64,000 bases of DNA, from NCBI GenBank assembly GCA_963691655.1, contig OY829327.1, positions 55,626,079 through 55,690,078 of the forward strand. The letters run 5' to 3'. Under the pieces are notes generated by a model. It was not told the origin of the DNA. It saw only the letters and a program-made list of their open reading frames with translations, and searched no databases. Positions 11,596-23,000 of the stretch are shown here, in pieces. This DNA comes from Toxonevra muliebris (taxonomy: Eukaryota; Arthropoda; Insecta; Diptera; Pallopteridae). Position 1 is the first letter of the stretch. Each line of letters begins with the position of its first letter. The translations under genes were made by a program, and so were the position numbers.

Positions 11596-11791
11596 TGTAA
11601 TTGTTAATTTTAGTAGGTATGAAAGTACTTGCATAATTCAAGAAGAAAAACGTGGGACACATATCGGTAGAGATAAAATTGCTAGCGACTTAGGTGAGCT
11701 ATTCATCTACCAATTTCCTATTGCATACGACCCACATTTTTCGTTTAAAATCATGCAAGTATTTTCATACCTACTACAGTTAACAATTACA
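11596..11791. repeat. Short inverted-repeat element (MITE-like)
   Basis: The outer arms pair TGTAATTGTTAA with TTAACAATTACA and continue inward through AGTAGGTATGAAAGTACTTG, for about 60 bp of imperfect pairing. The core (11660-11735) is unpaired and has no ORF. I could not assign target-site duplications because the outermost bases are themselves part of the arms. Confidence 0.6.
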
Positions 11792-12632
11792 AATTTTCAG
11801 AACAATCTGTATGGGGTTAGGAATCTGTATGAGCTTATAAACCCCTATGGGTACGGTGACCAGAATTCACGGATTTTGCTCCGGAACGCTTTATTTCAAT
11901 AAATTTTATATTCTGGGTAGAGTACTTGAAAGTAATCTAGTTTTGTAATTAACTATCCCTTAAATGAATTCATCATAACCATTTTTGTATTAATACAAAA
12001 ACATAGCTAGCATAAATGATTTTATACTTTTTAGTCCATTTTTTTTTTATTTAAATTATTTTGTTACATTATTGCAATATTGAAAAACTTCTTTCATTCG
12101 AACATAACGAACCTGGTATTGTCATTAGAAAATGCACGAATCGTACAAATTCTGGGATGATGCCTGCACAAATTTACTTTTTCGTTCCGTCTGTTCAATA
12201 ACTCCATGAAAATTTGCTTATCGGTCAAGTCTTCCTTTGCCGATGTCATTGTAGAAGTTTATTACAGTAAATTATGGTTGGTGAAAGGGACCCTTCAAAT
12301 TTTTGCAACAAATATGATGCATTTATATTTTATTGAAAACATTTGCCGTGTGGGGAACGACCAACCCACAAAATTCCGTGTGGATATAACCACCCACCAT
12401 ACTCACATTATTTTCCAGCCCTGCGAATATTTGTGTGGATGATTGACAGGCGGCTTAAATCAACCGGAAAGCTATTATTATAAAAGCTGTAAGTAGCGGG
12501 TCGAAAAACTATAAACAAAATTCAGAATTTTTCATATTTGTTTTTCTACTTACATTAAACCGATAATTTTCAAATTACATTAAACAAAATCATTGTTTCT
12601 TTTGTTTACTCTTCTTCGCTTTTTTTTTTGGC
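11792..12632. other. Intergenic, no gene seen
   Basis: Mixed AT-rich sequence without a supportable reading frame, splice pattern or repeat. Confidence 0.5.
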
Positions 12633-12732
12633 CGCAACAACAAAGACGTGCTCATGGTGAAATCATGTAGAAGGTGATAGCAAGATTACAACAATTTCAT
12701 CTTGGCAAAAACAACAAGTCTTTGTTGTTGCG
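12633..12732. repeat. 100-bp inverted repeat with perfect 15-bp arms
   Basis: CGCAACAACAAAGAC at 12633-12647 is exactly mirrored by GTCTTTGTTGTTGCG at 12718-12732, with a 70-bp spacer that has no ORF. It resembles a very small MITE or a hairpin. Confidence 0.55.
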
Positions 12733-12950
12733 TCAGATATCATAAAATGTCAAAACCAGCCGTACAACAAAATAATAACAACACATTTTTGTTGTTGCAG
12801 CCGTGGCGGCGTGAAGAGAATGTAAAAATGGAGAACAAACGTAAATAATCAAAAGGAATGATTTTGACAGCCTATGATATTGACTACGAAAAAAGAAGAA
12901 GAGTTTCTGGCAGACTGGGGATCTAAATTTTGACTGCACTACAATTTCCA

Positions 12951-13362
12951 CTACCACTAAATCTTTAGTGGTAGTGGAAATAAAAACTAACTACCACTAA
13001 ACCGTTAGTGGTAGTGGAAATAAAAATCAACTACCACCAAACGTTTAGTGGTAGTGGAAATAAAAATCAACTACAACTAAACGTTTAGTGGTAGTGTAAA
13101 GAAAAATCAACTACCCCTAAACGTTTAGTGGTAGTGGAAAGAAAAATCAACTACCCCTAAACGTTTAGTGGTAGTGGAAATAAAATTCAACTACCACTAA
13201 ACCTTTAGTGGTAGTGGAAATAAAAATTAACTACCACTAAACCTTTAGTGGTAGTGGAAATAAAATCTCACTATCACTGAACGTTTAGTGGTAGTGGAAA
13301 TCGAAACCAACTACCACTAAACTAGTGGAAATTATTCTCCACTACCACTAAACGTTTAGTTA
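12951..13362. repeat. 40-bp tandem satellite of palindromic monomers
   Basis: About ten head-to-tail copies follow the pattern CTACCACTAAACGTTTAGTG, then GTAGTGGAAATAAAAATCAA. The first nine keep an exact 40-bp period and the last ones are truncated. Each monomer contains a dyad, CTACCACTAAA against TTTAGTGGTAG centred on ACGT, so the array can form a row of hairpins. Several substitutions at one arm are not compensated on the other. It lies in the intergenic space 0.5 kb upstream of Nth1. Confidence 0.9.
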
Positions 13363-13832
13363 TAAGGAGAGAGAGCTCAATTGGCGACTTAGTGGAAGTT
13401 AAAATTGTATTGCACTAAGTTGAACTCGTACAATATAGATTGTCATCAGACTAATGAACCTCTGAACCTGAACAATTATGCATAATTGAGCCTTTACTAT
13501 TTATATTTTTTATCACGCTCTTTCACGCATTTGTTATAAAATCGTAATATACCAAATTTAACGAAAATAATTGACAACACCACATAAGTAATATTAAATT
13601 CGGATTTTGTGCATAAAAGCGAACTGCTTGCGCTTTAATGTATTTTCGAGGCATAAAGTTTATTGAAAAAGTACAATTGTATCGAGAATGCAATCGCTGT
13701 ATCACACTTTTGTTTTTATCCATAAGAAATTTACTGTGTTATGGTTACCCTAGTACACATACATATGTTCCACAAAAACTTCCACAATTTAAAAGCCGCA
13801 ATGTTTTAAGAAGTTTTGCGTATCAATTGCAA

Positions 13833-15124
13833 ATGCTAAAATTAATCCAATGCACTAAGAACAATATAAGAAACATGAGTAAAAACAAAAGTGAACTCAA
13901 GAAGACATTGTCCAAAAAGCTCGTGGTCAAAGGTGAAATTCGAAGTGTGCCAGCGGTGCCGGTAAGATTTTTATTATTCATATTATATTTTTTATTGGAT
14001 AAAAAATGTTTACTGGTTTTTCAAAAGGATATTGAGGATTATGGAAGTAATACATCACAATATTTTTCTCCACTGCAAACACGCCAGCAGCGCAAAGCAA
14101 GTGCTAATCCCCCAAAGGAAGCATTAGTGTTGGAATTGAAAAAGAAAAAAGAATATGAACTGAAAAATATAAAATTAAACAAGAATTTGCCAGAAGTTTT
14201 AGCAATTGAAAGTAGCGCGCAGTGGGAACCGAAAAACTGGCTCAAAGTGTTGGATAATATACGGCAAATGCGCTCGGATGTCCCAGCACCGGTAGATTCG
14301 ATGGGCTGTCATAAGTGTTCCGACGAAGATGCTGATGAAAAGGTATGCTTTGAAATAATTGCAATATTTTTTTCATTTTGAAATTCATCATATAATTGCA
14401 TTAGACGCAACGTTATCAAAAACTTGTTGCTCTGATGCTTTCCAGTCAAACAAAAGATGAGACAACATTCGATGCGATGCAGAGATTGAAATCCAATGGC
14501 CTTACACCAAATTCCATCGTTTCTATGGAAACGTCAAAACTGGAAGATCTATTACGCCCAGTTTCTTTTTATAAGGTACCGTATGTACGCAGTAAAGTGA
14601 TTATTCCGAAATTGAATTTATTTTTCTTATTTTAGAATAAAGCCAAATACTTACAACAAACCTCGACCTTAATTATCGATAAATATAAGAATGACATACC
14701 AAGTAATGTAAAAGAACTTGTGGCATTGCCTGGCGTTGGCCCGAAAATGGCACATCTTTGTATGGCTACAGCATGGAATGAAGTTACAGGTATTGGAGTT
14801 GATGTTCATGTGCATCGCATAACAAATCGTTTGGGTTGGTTACCTAAAGAGACCAAAGAGCCCGAACAAACACGCGTCGCTTTGGAGGCTTGGTTGCCCC
14901 ATCAATTGTGGCGGGAAGTTAATCATTTGCTTGTAGGCTTTGGGCAAACGGTATGTACGCCACTACGCCCACATTGCGGGGATTGCTTAAATCGTGATAT
15001 TTGCCCAGCGGCGGATAAGACTGCAAAACAGAAAGCAGGCGATGTTGCTGTAGAACACAAGGAGGACAGTAGCTTGTTGCCCATTAAGAAGGCAAAAATT
15101 CAGAAAAAGAAAATTGTATTGTAA
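13833..15124 (+). CDS. Nth1: Endonuclease III-like DNA N-glycosylase/AP lyase (Nth1/NTHL1 homologue)
   Basis: Four exons (13833-13961, 14028-14342, 14405-14575, 14636-15124) with 60-66 bp GT-AG introns, all in phase 0, encode 367 residues. The enzyme excises oxidised pyrimidines and nicks the abasic site in base-excision repair of nuclear and mitochondrial DNA. The glycosylase core begins near [16 protein letters not shown]. The helix-hairpin-helix [11 protein letters not shown] supplies catalytic Lys242, and [15 protein letters not shown] supplies Asp261. The Fe-S loop is Cys312-X6-Cys319-X2-Cys322-X5-Cys328, matching the family spacing. Starts are possible at 13638, 13833 and 13875, all in frame. 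The basic, acid-free stretch after 13833 looks like a mitochondrial presequence, while 13875 (AAACATGAG) has the better initiation context; both could be used. The N-terminal half before the core is Lys-rich and poorly conserved, as is usual. No lesion seen. Confidence 0.95.
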
Positions 15125-15225
15125 AACATACGTAAAATGTGTGAATATGTTTTGGACGCAACTCAAATTATATTTAAGTTCCCTGAACATTTACTATAAA
15201 TTTTTCAGTATTTCTATGCATTTAA

Positions 15226-15231
15226 AATAAA
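15226..15231 (+). terminator. Polyadenylation signal AATAAA of Nth1
   Basis: AATAAA begins 102 bp after the Nth1 stop codon, within AT-rich sequence and with a T-rich downstream element at 15249-15260. Confidence 0.65.
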
Positions 15232-17147
15232 ACTTCAAATCATCCTTCACTTTTTTTTTTTGTGTAATTTATTTGTAATGGCACTTACTAATACATATAT
15301 TATATTATTTAATAAGTTAACAAGTTTAAAATTAATTAAAATATTCAATGCAGATTCTCACTTTTCGTTTACTCAATAATAAAACTATTTATATTACACA
15401 ACTGGAATACAAAAGTTAATGACCAGTAAAAATCTTCGTATATGTATGTATGCTTCATTTTTGTGAATAGCTCCTATGTAGTTAATTAAGTTATAAGAAA
15501 ACAACAAATAACTAGAACAAGTTGAATTAAAAAATGTTTTAAGGATATTTTTAACTGTCTTTTATATTTCAGTAAATAAACATGTCTCAAAACATAAGCT
15601 CCAAATGAAAAATAAAAAACTTGAATAAAATAAAATTTAAGAGTCTTGGAAAAATAAATTGCATTTTATAGATAATTTATTTTCATTTGGTTGTAACCGT
15701 GTATTTTAGAAAAGGTTAAAAGAAATATACAAAAAATTATATATACATATATATGCTAAAATCTCCTAAGCTAAATAAAATAGAAAAAACTCGCATTCGT
15801 GTCATGCTGAAAAGCTTTTCTTAGGCAATTCTTATTTTTTGATATTTCTTATTGCCAGCCAAAAGATGGGGCCGTGTAGAAAAAATTTGATTTTTGATTA
15901 TGTCGGACATTAAATCCAGCAAATAACCAATTCACTAAGGCGAAACAACATTTTTTGATGATGGGTTCAATTTTTAGAAAATAAATCATCACGTTATCTC
16001 AAAAACCTTTAGTGGCGGTCAGAAAACTAAGATTGGCATGAAAGCTGGTATGAATTATGTGCTGTGCTAGAAAAGAAAAAAACTGCTTTTGCTCTATCAG
16101 CACTGAAGCACTGGATTACTTGCGAAAAAATGTTTCCAAATTAGGTTTAAGTCATTTGGATTCACAGGAAACAAAATTAAAATAGAAGCTTGAACCTTGT
16201 ACTTTCTATTTATCTATGTTTGCACTTTGGGATTGCACAAAAGCGTTTGAAAATCATAAAGTCAATACAATAAGTTCGCAAATTTTTTTTTTTTTTTCGA
16301 AACATTAATAATAAGTATACAAAATGAACACACAAGCTTTATCATTTTATTTTAATTTAAGGGAAAGGAATTAATGAAAACAATGTTTTTTTTTATTATA
16401 CTGCAAATATAAATTATTCTTACCCTCCCTTTTGGGTGTTATGTGAAACCACTATTCGACTTATGAATATACCGGGTAAATGATCGCGAAACCTATCATA
16501 GGGGTTTCGTGAAAAATTTGTCCCATCTAAAAATTGTTGTGGTCAGCGAAGGTCAAAATTACCTAGGATCAACTTTTTTTAAGACATTAACCTTTGAAAA
16601 CAAAATTTTTGGGATTTTTTTTATACTAGTCCCTTTATACTGGATTAATTGTTGGAAAAAATCAAAACATTTTTCAGAGAAAATATTGCTTATTAAAAAG
16701 TAGTTGAAGTCATTGTAGGTCAAAACCACCAAAGCCTTTGCCTTGCTCTTGAAACCACGATCATTACAATCTCATTCAGGACTTACTGTTTATAATGGGG
16801 AAGAAATGAGAGGAAAGGATCGCAAATGAAAGCAAAATTTAAGGAGACCATTACAGATGTCTGATAGAATAGTAAAAATGTGGAACTTTTTACACGATTT
16901 GCACGCATCCAGACCAGAAAAAGACACGAAGCGTTATCATATCAAAAGTCGAGCATATTTTAAAATAAATCATGAATAAAACTGTTAAAATATATTTCTT
17001 GGAACCAATTTCTGTAATTAATTTATCTAAAAGACCGTTTTTTAGATAATATCCTTTAAGTTCTGATTTGAATGAAAAATTATTCGTTTTACATTTCCGC
17101 TTCCTGCTTCTATAAATTGGTTTGTATCCGAGTCGAATAACTTAGAG
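15232..17147. other. Intergenic, AT-rich, with repeat fragments only
   Basis: No gene is visible. 15846-15902 is a tail fragment of the tRNA-derived SINE found in full at 31726-31862 (shared TGGGGCCGTGTAGAAAAA and GCCAGCC). 16425-16740 matches, in the same orientation, the dispersed repeat at 51115-51480. Confidence 0.55.
16425..16740 (+). repeat. Dispersed repeat, copy 1 (second copy near 51.1 kb)
   Basis: Shared blocks in the same order are CTTTTGGGTGTTAT / CTTTTAGGTGTTAT, GCGAAACCTATCATAGG / GCGAAACCTATCATTAGG, GGTCAAAATTACCT and AAAAAGTAGTTGAAGTCATTG-like sequence. The block GTAGTTNNGGTCNNNGAGGTCAAAA also recurs within each copy. No ORF and no clear ends. Confidence 0.55.
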
Positions 17148-18614
17148 GTAATTCCAGCAAGTTTCGACTAAAAAACAAGAAAACGATATCTGACACTCGT
17201 TTAAACTAGATGATTTTTTGTAACTGACAGAGAAAATCTTAGGATTTAAGAATTTGAACTTCTCTTATGGTTTGCGGGCAGTCGTCACTCAAAGTTTTCG
17301 AACATGCGCCAAAGAGTAATTTTCAAGAACTTATAACTTCCGTTGTATGAATGGCAATTTAACAAAATGTAGCTCGTTGAAATTGTAATACAGAGGACTT
17401 TAAGAAAACAATAAAAAAACCTAATTTCAGGAACAAAATTTTTCAAGGATATAAAATCCTTCAAAGATATGTGAATATCTCTGGAAGCACCTTTTTTTTC
17501 TTTTTAAATTTTATTATTGGGTAGGCTTAAGAATGTGGGTTAAACACTGAAAATGCCAGACTGGGCTCGCGATGGGTTAATATTTTATTTTAACTTTTTC
17601 TCCTTAAACCGCAATAAAAACGCATGAAAACCTTTTATAGATGACCCCTAGTGAAATTTTCAGGCAAACATTTTTGTGGAATATTTTAATCCTTAAATAT
17701 CCTTTTGAAAGGACTTTTTAGGCTTTCATCAAAAACGGGGTCAAGTTGTCCCATAGAAAGAGCAACTAAAAGGTTAAAATCTTCTACAGAAATTATTCTC
17801 GTAAAATTCTACTATGAAACTTACCTAATAAGATTTTTCTCTTTTTGACAAAAAATGGAAATTTGGACGCACTGTAAATAAAAAAAAATGAGACGTGCTG
17901 GACTATAAGATTATTTTACAAATTGGTCTATACAACATACCCTTTCATGTTTATACGATGGCTATCCCTTTGCAGCCAAAAAGTCTTGATTTGTTGGACT
18001 GTGTTATTATTTTTTATTGCACATATCTCAAGTACCATAAAATGAAAAACTGTCATCACCATTGATTTCAGCGTCCACGAGTTATGTAGATATGATATAT
18101 TTATAATGGTTTTACCATAAGAAAAATGGAAACTCATTAAAAAGTTGTAACGTTTTTGAATTTTCCATAAAATAAAATATTAACCCATCGCGAGCCCAGT
18201 ATGGGATTTTCAGTGTTTAACCCACATTCTTAAGCCTACCCAATAATAAAATTTAAAAAGAAAAAAAAGGTGCTTCCAGAGATATTCACATATCTTTGAA
18301 GGATTTTATGTCCTTGGAAAATGTTGTTCCTGAAATAATTTTTTTTATTGTATTCTTAAAATCCTCTGTATTACAATTTCAACGAGCTGTATATTGTTAA
18401 ATTGCCATTCATACAACGGAAGTTATGAGTTCTTGAAAATTACTCTTTGGTGCATGTTCGAAAACTTTGAGTGACCACTGCACGTAAACCATGAGAGATA
18501 ATAGAAAAATAAGTTTATATTCTTAAATCCTAAGATTTTCTCTGCCGGCTTACAAAAAATCTTCGAAATCGAAGCTGTGTCTAAAACAATTTAGTCGAAA
18601 CTTGCTGGAATTAC
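17148..18614. mobile_element. Foldback element with about 450-bp inverted arms
   Basis: The left arm (17148-17610) starts GTAATTCCAGCAAGTTTCGA and the right arm (18168-18614) ends in its complement. The arms pair along their whole length with few substitutions and small indels, including TTAACCCATCGCGAGCCCAG / CTGGGCTCGCGATGGGTTAA at the inner edge. The 560-bp centre holds no convincing ORF. The structure fits a foldback-type DNA transposon or a large MITE. The transcript of either strand would form a long hairpin, a possible siRNA source. Confidence 0.8.
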
Positions 18615-20024
18615 TGTAGGTATATTATTATCCTAAAACATTAATGCAAACCAAAATGTTTAAATTGGTTACTTCAATTATACAAAAAAATATAAATTTC
18701 ATAAAAAAATTCAAATTTGTTGAAAACAGTTTCGTCAACAACAAATATTTGCACTTATTAAATTGACCTTATGATTTTGAAACAAAGTGTATATAGGGTT
18801 TTAAAGTTTCTATTGTAATTGCGTTTTGAGAAAAGGTTTTTATTTTTGTTTCCTCTTTTCTCGTAAATAAAAGTCCATGGAGAATTCAATTCCAAATTTC
18901 AAGATTGGATTTTGTTGGATAGTGTTATACACTAATACTATCATTGTCTCTATTAACTTTTCTGAGCATTTTTTAATTAGTCTGGAGTTATTCACAGTGA
19001 AATTAAAAAAAAGCAAATATTCACTGGGTATTAATTTTTGACTACTTTTAATTTGGTTTTTTGTTAACGTTAGACCGTGATTTTAATCGACGAACATCAT
19101 GAAATTATTTAAGCGTTTGCACAACATTTTGCGAGAAAATTTATAACAAATGTATAAAAACGCAAATTTATTTATTTTAATATAAAATGGATCGAGTACT
19201 GTTGAAACTAATAGAAAATAATGAAAAACCGAAATTTATATTAAAGACTCCTCAAAAAATAGCCAAGTTCATTATGTTAAACCTTTCTCCAATTTAGAAA
19301 TATTGAAAGAATAGCACTTTCGAAATAAATTACATTCATTCACATGTATAAATAATTAAAAATATTAGAGCATATTTTCTCTGCCGAGATGTATCTGGCA
19401 AGCGGTTTTGTGGTAACGTAGCGTCCTCATATAAGTTTTTTTTGAAACTCTAAACTTTTTTTTGTTACTTGGGAATCAATCGGTTAAACATAGAAGCAAA
19501 AAAAAAGTACCTCTTCAAAGCGAACAAATGGAGCTCGAGAGAAAAATGCCATGTATTCGCAAAGTAAAATGTCCAATGTAACCACAATGTTAGAGAGAAT
19601 TTTCATTACATATTTTGTATATGTACAATATATTAAAGGTACTTAAATAGTTTTACATACATAGTTTTATCTTAGGAATATTAATGTTGTACAGTAAGAA
19701 CAAAAATACTTTTAGTAGGAAAAAAGTCTACAATTAGTATAAATAACTTTCGAGATAATTGAATAAAAAAATATTAAAATACAGTAAACAAACACAAACA
19801 AAATGATTAAGAAAATGTTAATGACATGACATTAAAATAATACTACACTAACAGAAACTAATTTATGTAAACGAGTTCTTTAATATATTTCGAGTACTTT
19901 TTTCCAACAATATTTGTTTGCATTGAAATCTATATATATGTTGGGTATTGTATATTAATTTTTAATTAGAAATGCGTTAAAAATGCGTTACACGTACACT
20001 TCTTTTTAATAGTTTTAGCTAAAA
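18615..20024. other. AT-rich stretch, probably including the 3' UTR of the coiled-coil gene
   Basis: No reading frame is supportable. As the last coding exon of the minus-strand gene ends at 20025, its 3' UTR must occupy the upper part of this interval. Several candidate AATAAA signals occur on the minus strand, so I cannot choose an end. Confidence 0.5.
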
Positions 20025-23000
20025 CTATAAGTCCGTAATTGGTCCGGCAACGCTCAGTTTAGGTGATGATTGCGACATATTCACACTCGACGAAGCAATT
20101 GTGTGTGCTTTATGATGATGTTGTTGTTGATGTTGCTGCGTTTTATGATGAATTTGTGTTGTTGTTGCAGTTGTAATTGTGGTTGTGCTTGTACATGGGT
20201 TAATAATACCATCACCGCCAATTAAATTATTACCATCACCACCACCATTTGTTATGTGAGTGTCATCAACGAGATGAGTAGAAGTAGCATTGGCGTTTAC
20301 ACGTAAAGTTTTAACCAATTTCTCAAGTCTAAAATGAAAGTATGTAGAAACAAAAACAAATACACAAGTGAGGTTTTTAGTTACTAATTTTTAGGAAAGT
20401 AGAGTTTATGCTAAGTTATTATTATAGTTATTATCATGATAAATAATAGCGGTAAATTAATTAGTTCGTTTTATAGAAGTGTGTGCAAAATAGAAAAGTT
20501 TTTTTTTATAAAAATTATGCTTTTTAAGTTTGTGCTAACATTTAAACATATACTGATGATAGTAAGTAAAAGATAAATAAACAAACATATTAAAGCCAAA
20601 TGGAAGAAATCAAAAAGTCGAGAAATACCACATATGTAAATATAATGGAAAATTAAATCGGCTTGGCGGGAAAGCCTTAAAATTTTTGTTTGAATCACAC
20701 AATTATACATCAATTGTATGCAAAAATATTTTTGTTTCATTGTTTTTCAATTAATATTTAAAATATTTCAAAAATTTATCAAAAATTTATATCATTATGT
20801 ACCCCTTAATAATGTGTACAGTTAGAGATATTTCTTCATATCCGCGTTAAGACTTTTCCCGTCAGCCCTATCTACTTGTTAACTATTAAACCCACGCTAT
20901 AATACGATTATCGGCTTCCTTGCGCGCAGCTACTGCATCATGCAATTCTTTTTGAAGCTCCTGCGTCATTACATTCGCAGACTCATTCGACGTATGCTTC
21001 AAATTCATTAAATTTTCAGCATTTCTATTCGATAATTTTTCTTTTTTTCGCTTGAGTTCATCTGCTGGTGATGAAACTAATGCAAAATTTGGCGGTGACA
21101 TTATCTGACCTGTAGTTGAAATACTACCACCGCCTCCACCATTTATCAACGGTGTTGTTCCACCACCACTCATACTACCGCCACCGTCTGAACTTGAAAA
21201 CGAATTACGCATTTCGGAAGGTCGCTGCTGCTGCTGCTGTTGTAATTGTTGTTCTTGTTGCTGCGCAGACACATTATCTGCTGTTGATGTAATTGAAGGT
21301 GATTCGATGATGTGCAGCGATGAGGATGCTTCATCTTGTTCCTCCACCGATAATGATGTAGTTGGCGCTTGATGATGAATCGTGCCATAGTGCAAGTTTA
21401 ACGATTGTGTTCGACGTGAATGCGGAAATGTTTTACGGGTGCGCAGCGCTTCATTTTCATAAATAATATCTGGAGCATTGCGATTGTTGAAAATGTTGGC
21501 GAGCATTTGACGCATGTATTTATTTTCAGCTTCCAGATGATTAATGCGTTTGTTGGCTTCTTTACGGTCGACGCGTAAGTGATGTACTTGCGACTGTCGG
21601 TGAAATATGTGGATGTAGTCAGATCAGAGGAAAAGTTTCAGTTATTTCGACCTTACCTTTAATTCTTCAATGTCACGCATCATACGCAAATTGCATTCAT
21701 TCATCGACCATTGGCGCTCCTCTACCAAAGATTTAACTCTGGAAAATTGTCGTTTTTATGCTTTGTGAATTCAACTACAGATTTTTCATTTATGCTTACC
21801 GATTTAACAATGCATCTTCGCGAACTCTGGCCGCTTCTTTAACTTCGCGTACTACATCGGTCATCATTCCTGGTGTGTAGACGCCTAAAAGTAAACAATA
21901 TTGGGAAAGGTATTTTTTTCTCTTCAATTTATTGTATTCAATTAACTTTTAGAAAAAGGTAAACTTTAATTGTTTATGAAGAAGAATTGCCATATTTACA
22001 TTCAAGTGAATCCAAATTTTGCCTAAAAAATAAACATAAAAACACATACCTGAATGATACGTTGGCGCTGGACTTTGCGTGCCAAATCCACCGCCAAATA
22101 CCATGGGCTGACTGTGCGTACTTAATCCACTCAAGCTATCTCTACGGTGTCTCATACCCCAAGTGGGTGCGTGCTTTAAAGCTTCAATATCAACTTAAGT
22201 TTTCCAAACAAATTAAATGAGTATATAGAAAATAAAAGAGAGAAACAAAAACAAAACAAAAAGGTTTAGATTTAGGTACATACATATTACAAAATACAAA
22301 CAATACAACAAACGAAAATACATAAACCGAAATTGCGATATACAAAATAGAAAGGAGTAAGTAATATTGTTAAAGAAAAAAAAAATAGAAGAGCATACAA
22401 AGAAAGATAAAAATTACAAGTAAATATAAATATCTTTATAAATTTCAGTAAATACATACAATTTCTAAATAATTGTGAAAATAATGGGAAAAGCGTGTGC
22501 GGGTAAAACACTAAAATAATTCAATTATATACAAGTTTGAAAAGCAATAAAAAAACGGAACGGAAATTCCTAAAGAAGACGATTCCTTTAAACCTTTCAG
22601 TACATATTTTTAGTTGGGTTCGATAGATAACCTTTGAAAAAATTGCAAGTCAAAAAACATGAAAAATACTAAAAAAGAACCTGATATATATAAAGGGCCT
22701 GCGCTCAATATGTGATATCCAATACTTTTACCCAAATGGTTTTTTTTTCAATTATTAAAATTATTAGGCTTTGAATGAACAATGATCACTGATGAGGAAC
22801 GTAGCTGGTTACGATACGATCTTTTGATCTGCTAGTTCTATGAACTTGTTGATATTCTTCTGGTATCATTGTTCATTCAAAGCCTAATAATTTTAATAAT
22901 TATGTAATTAGCAATGTGAACTTTTTTTTTGTTTTTGATTTTCTAAAATCAAAAAAATCGTTTTCAGTCTTGATTAATTCATACTATTCTGGTATATTTG

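Noticed and set aside
12951..13362. CRISPR-like array
   Set aside because: The 40-bp units are contiguous, with no unique spacers, and the DNA is animal.
20471..20740. 89-codon minus-strand frame within the coiled-coil gene
   Set aside because: It lies in an intron, is hydrophobic AT-rich noise and has no splice-compatible frame.
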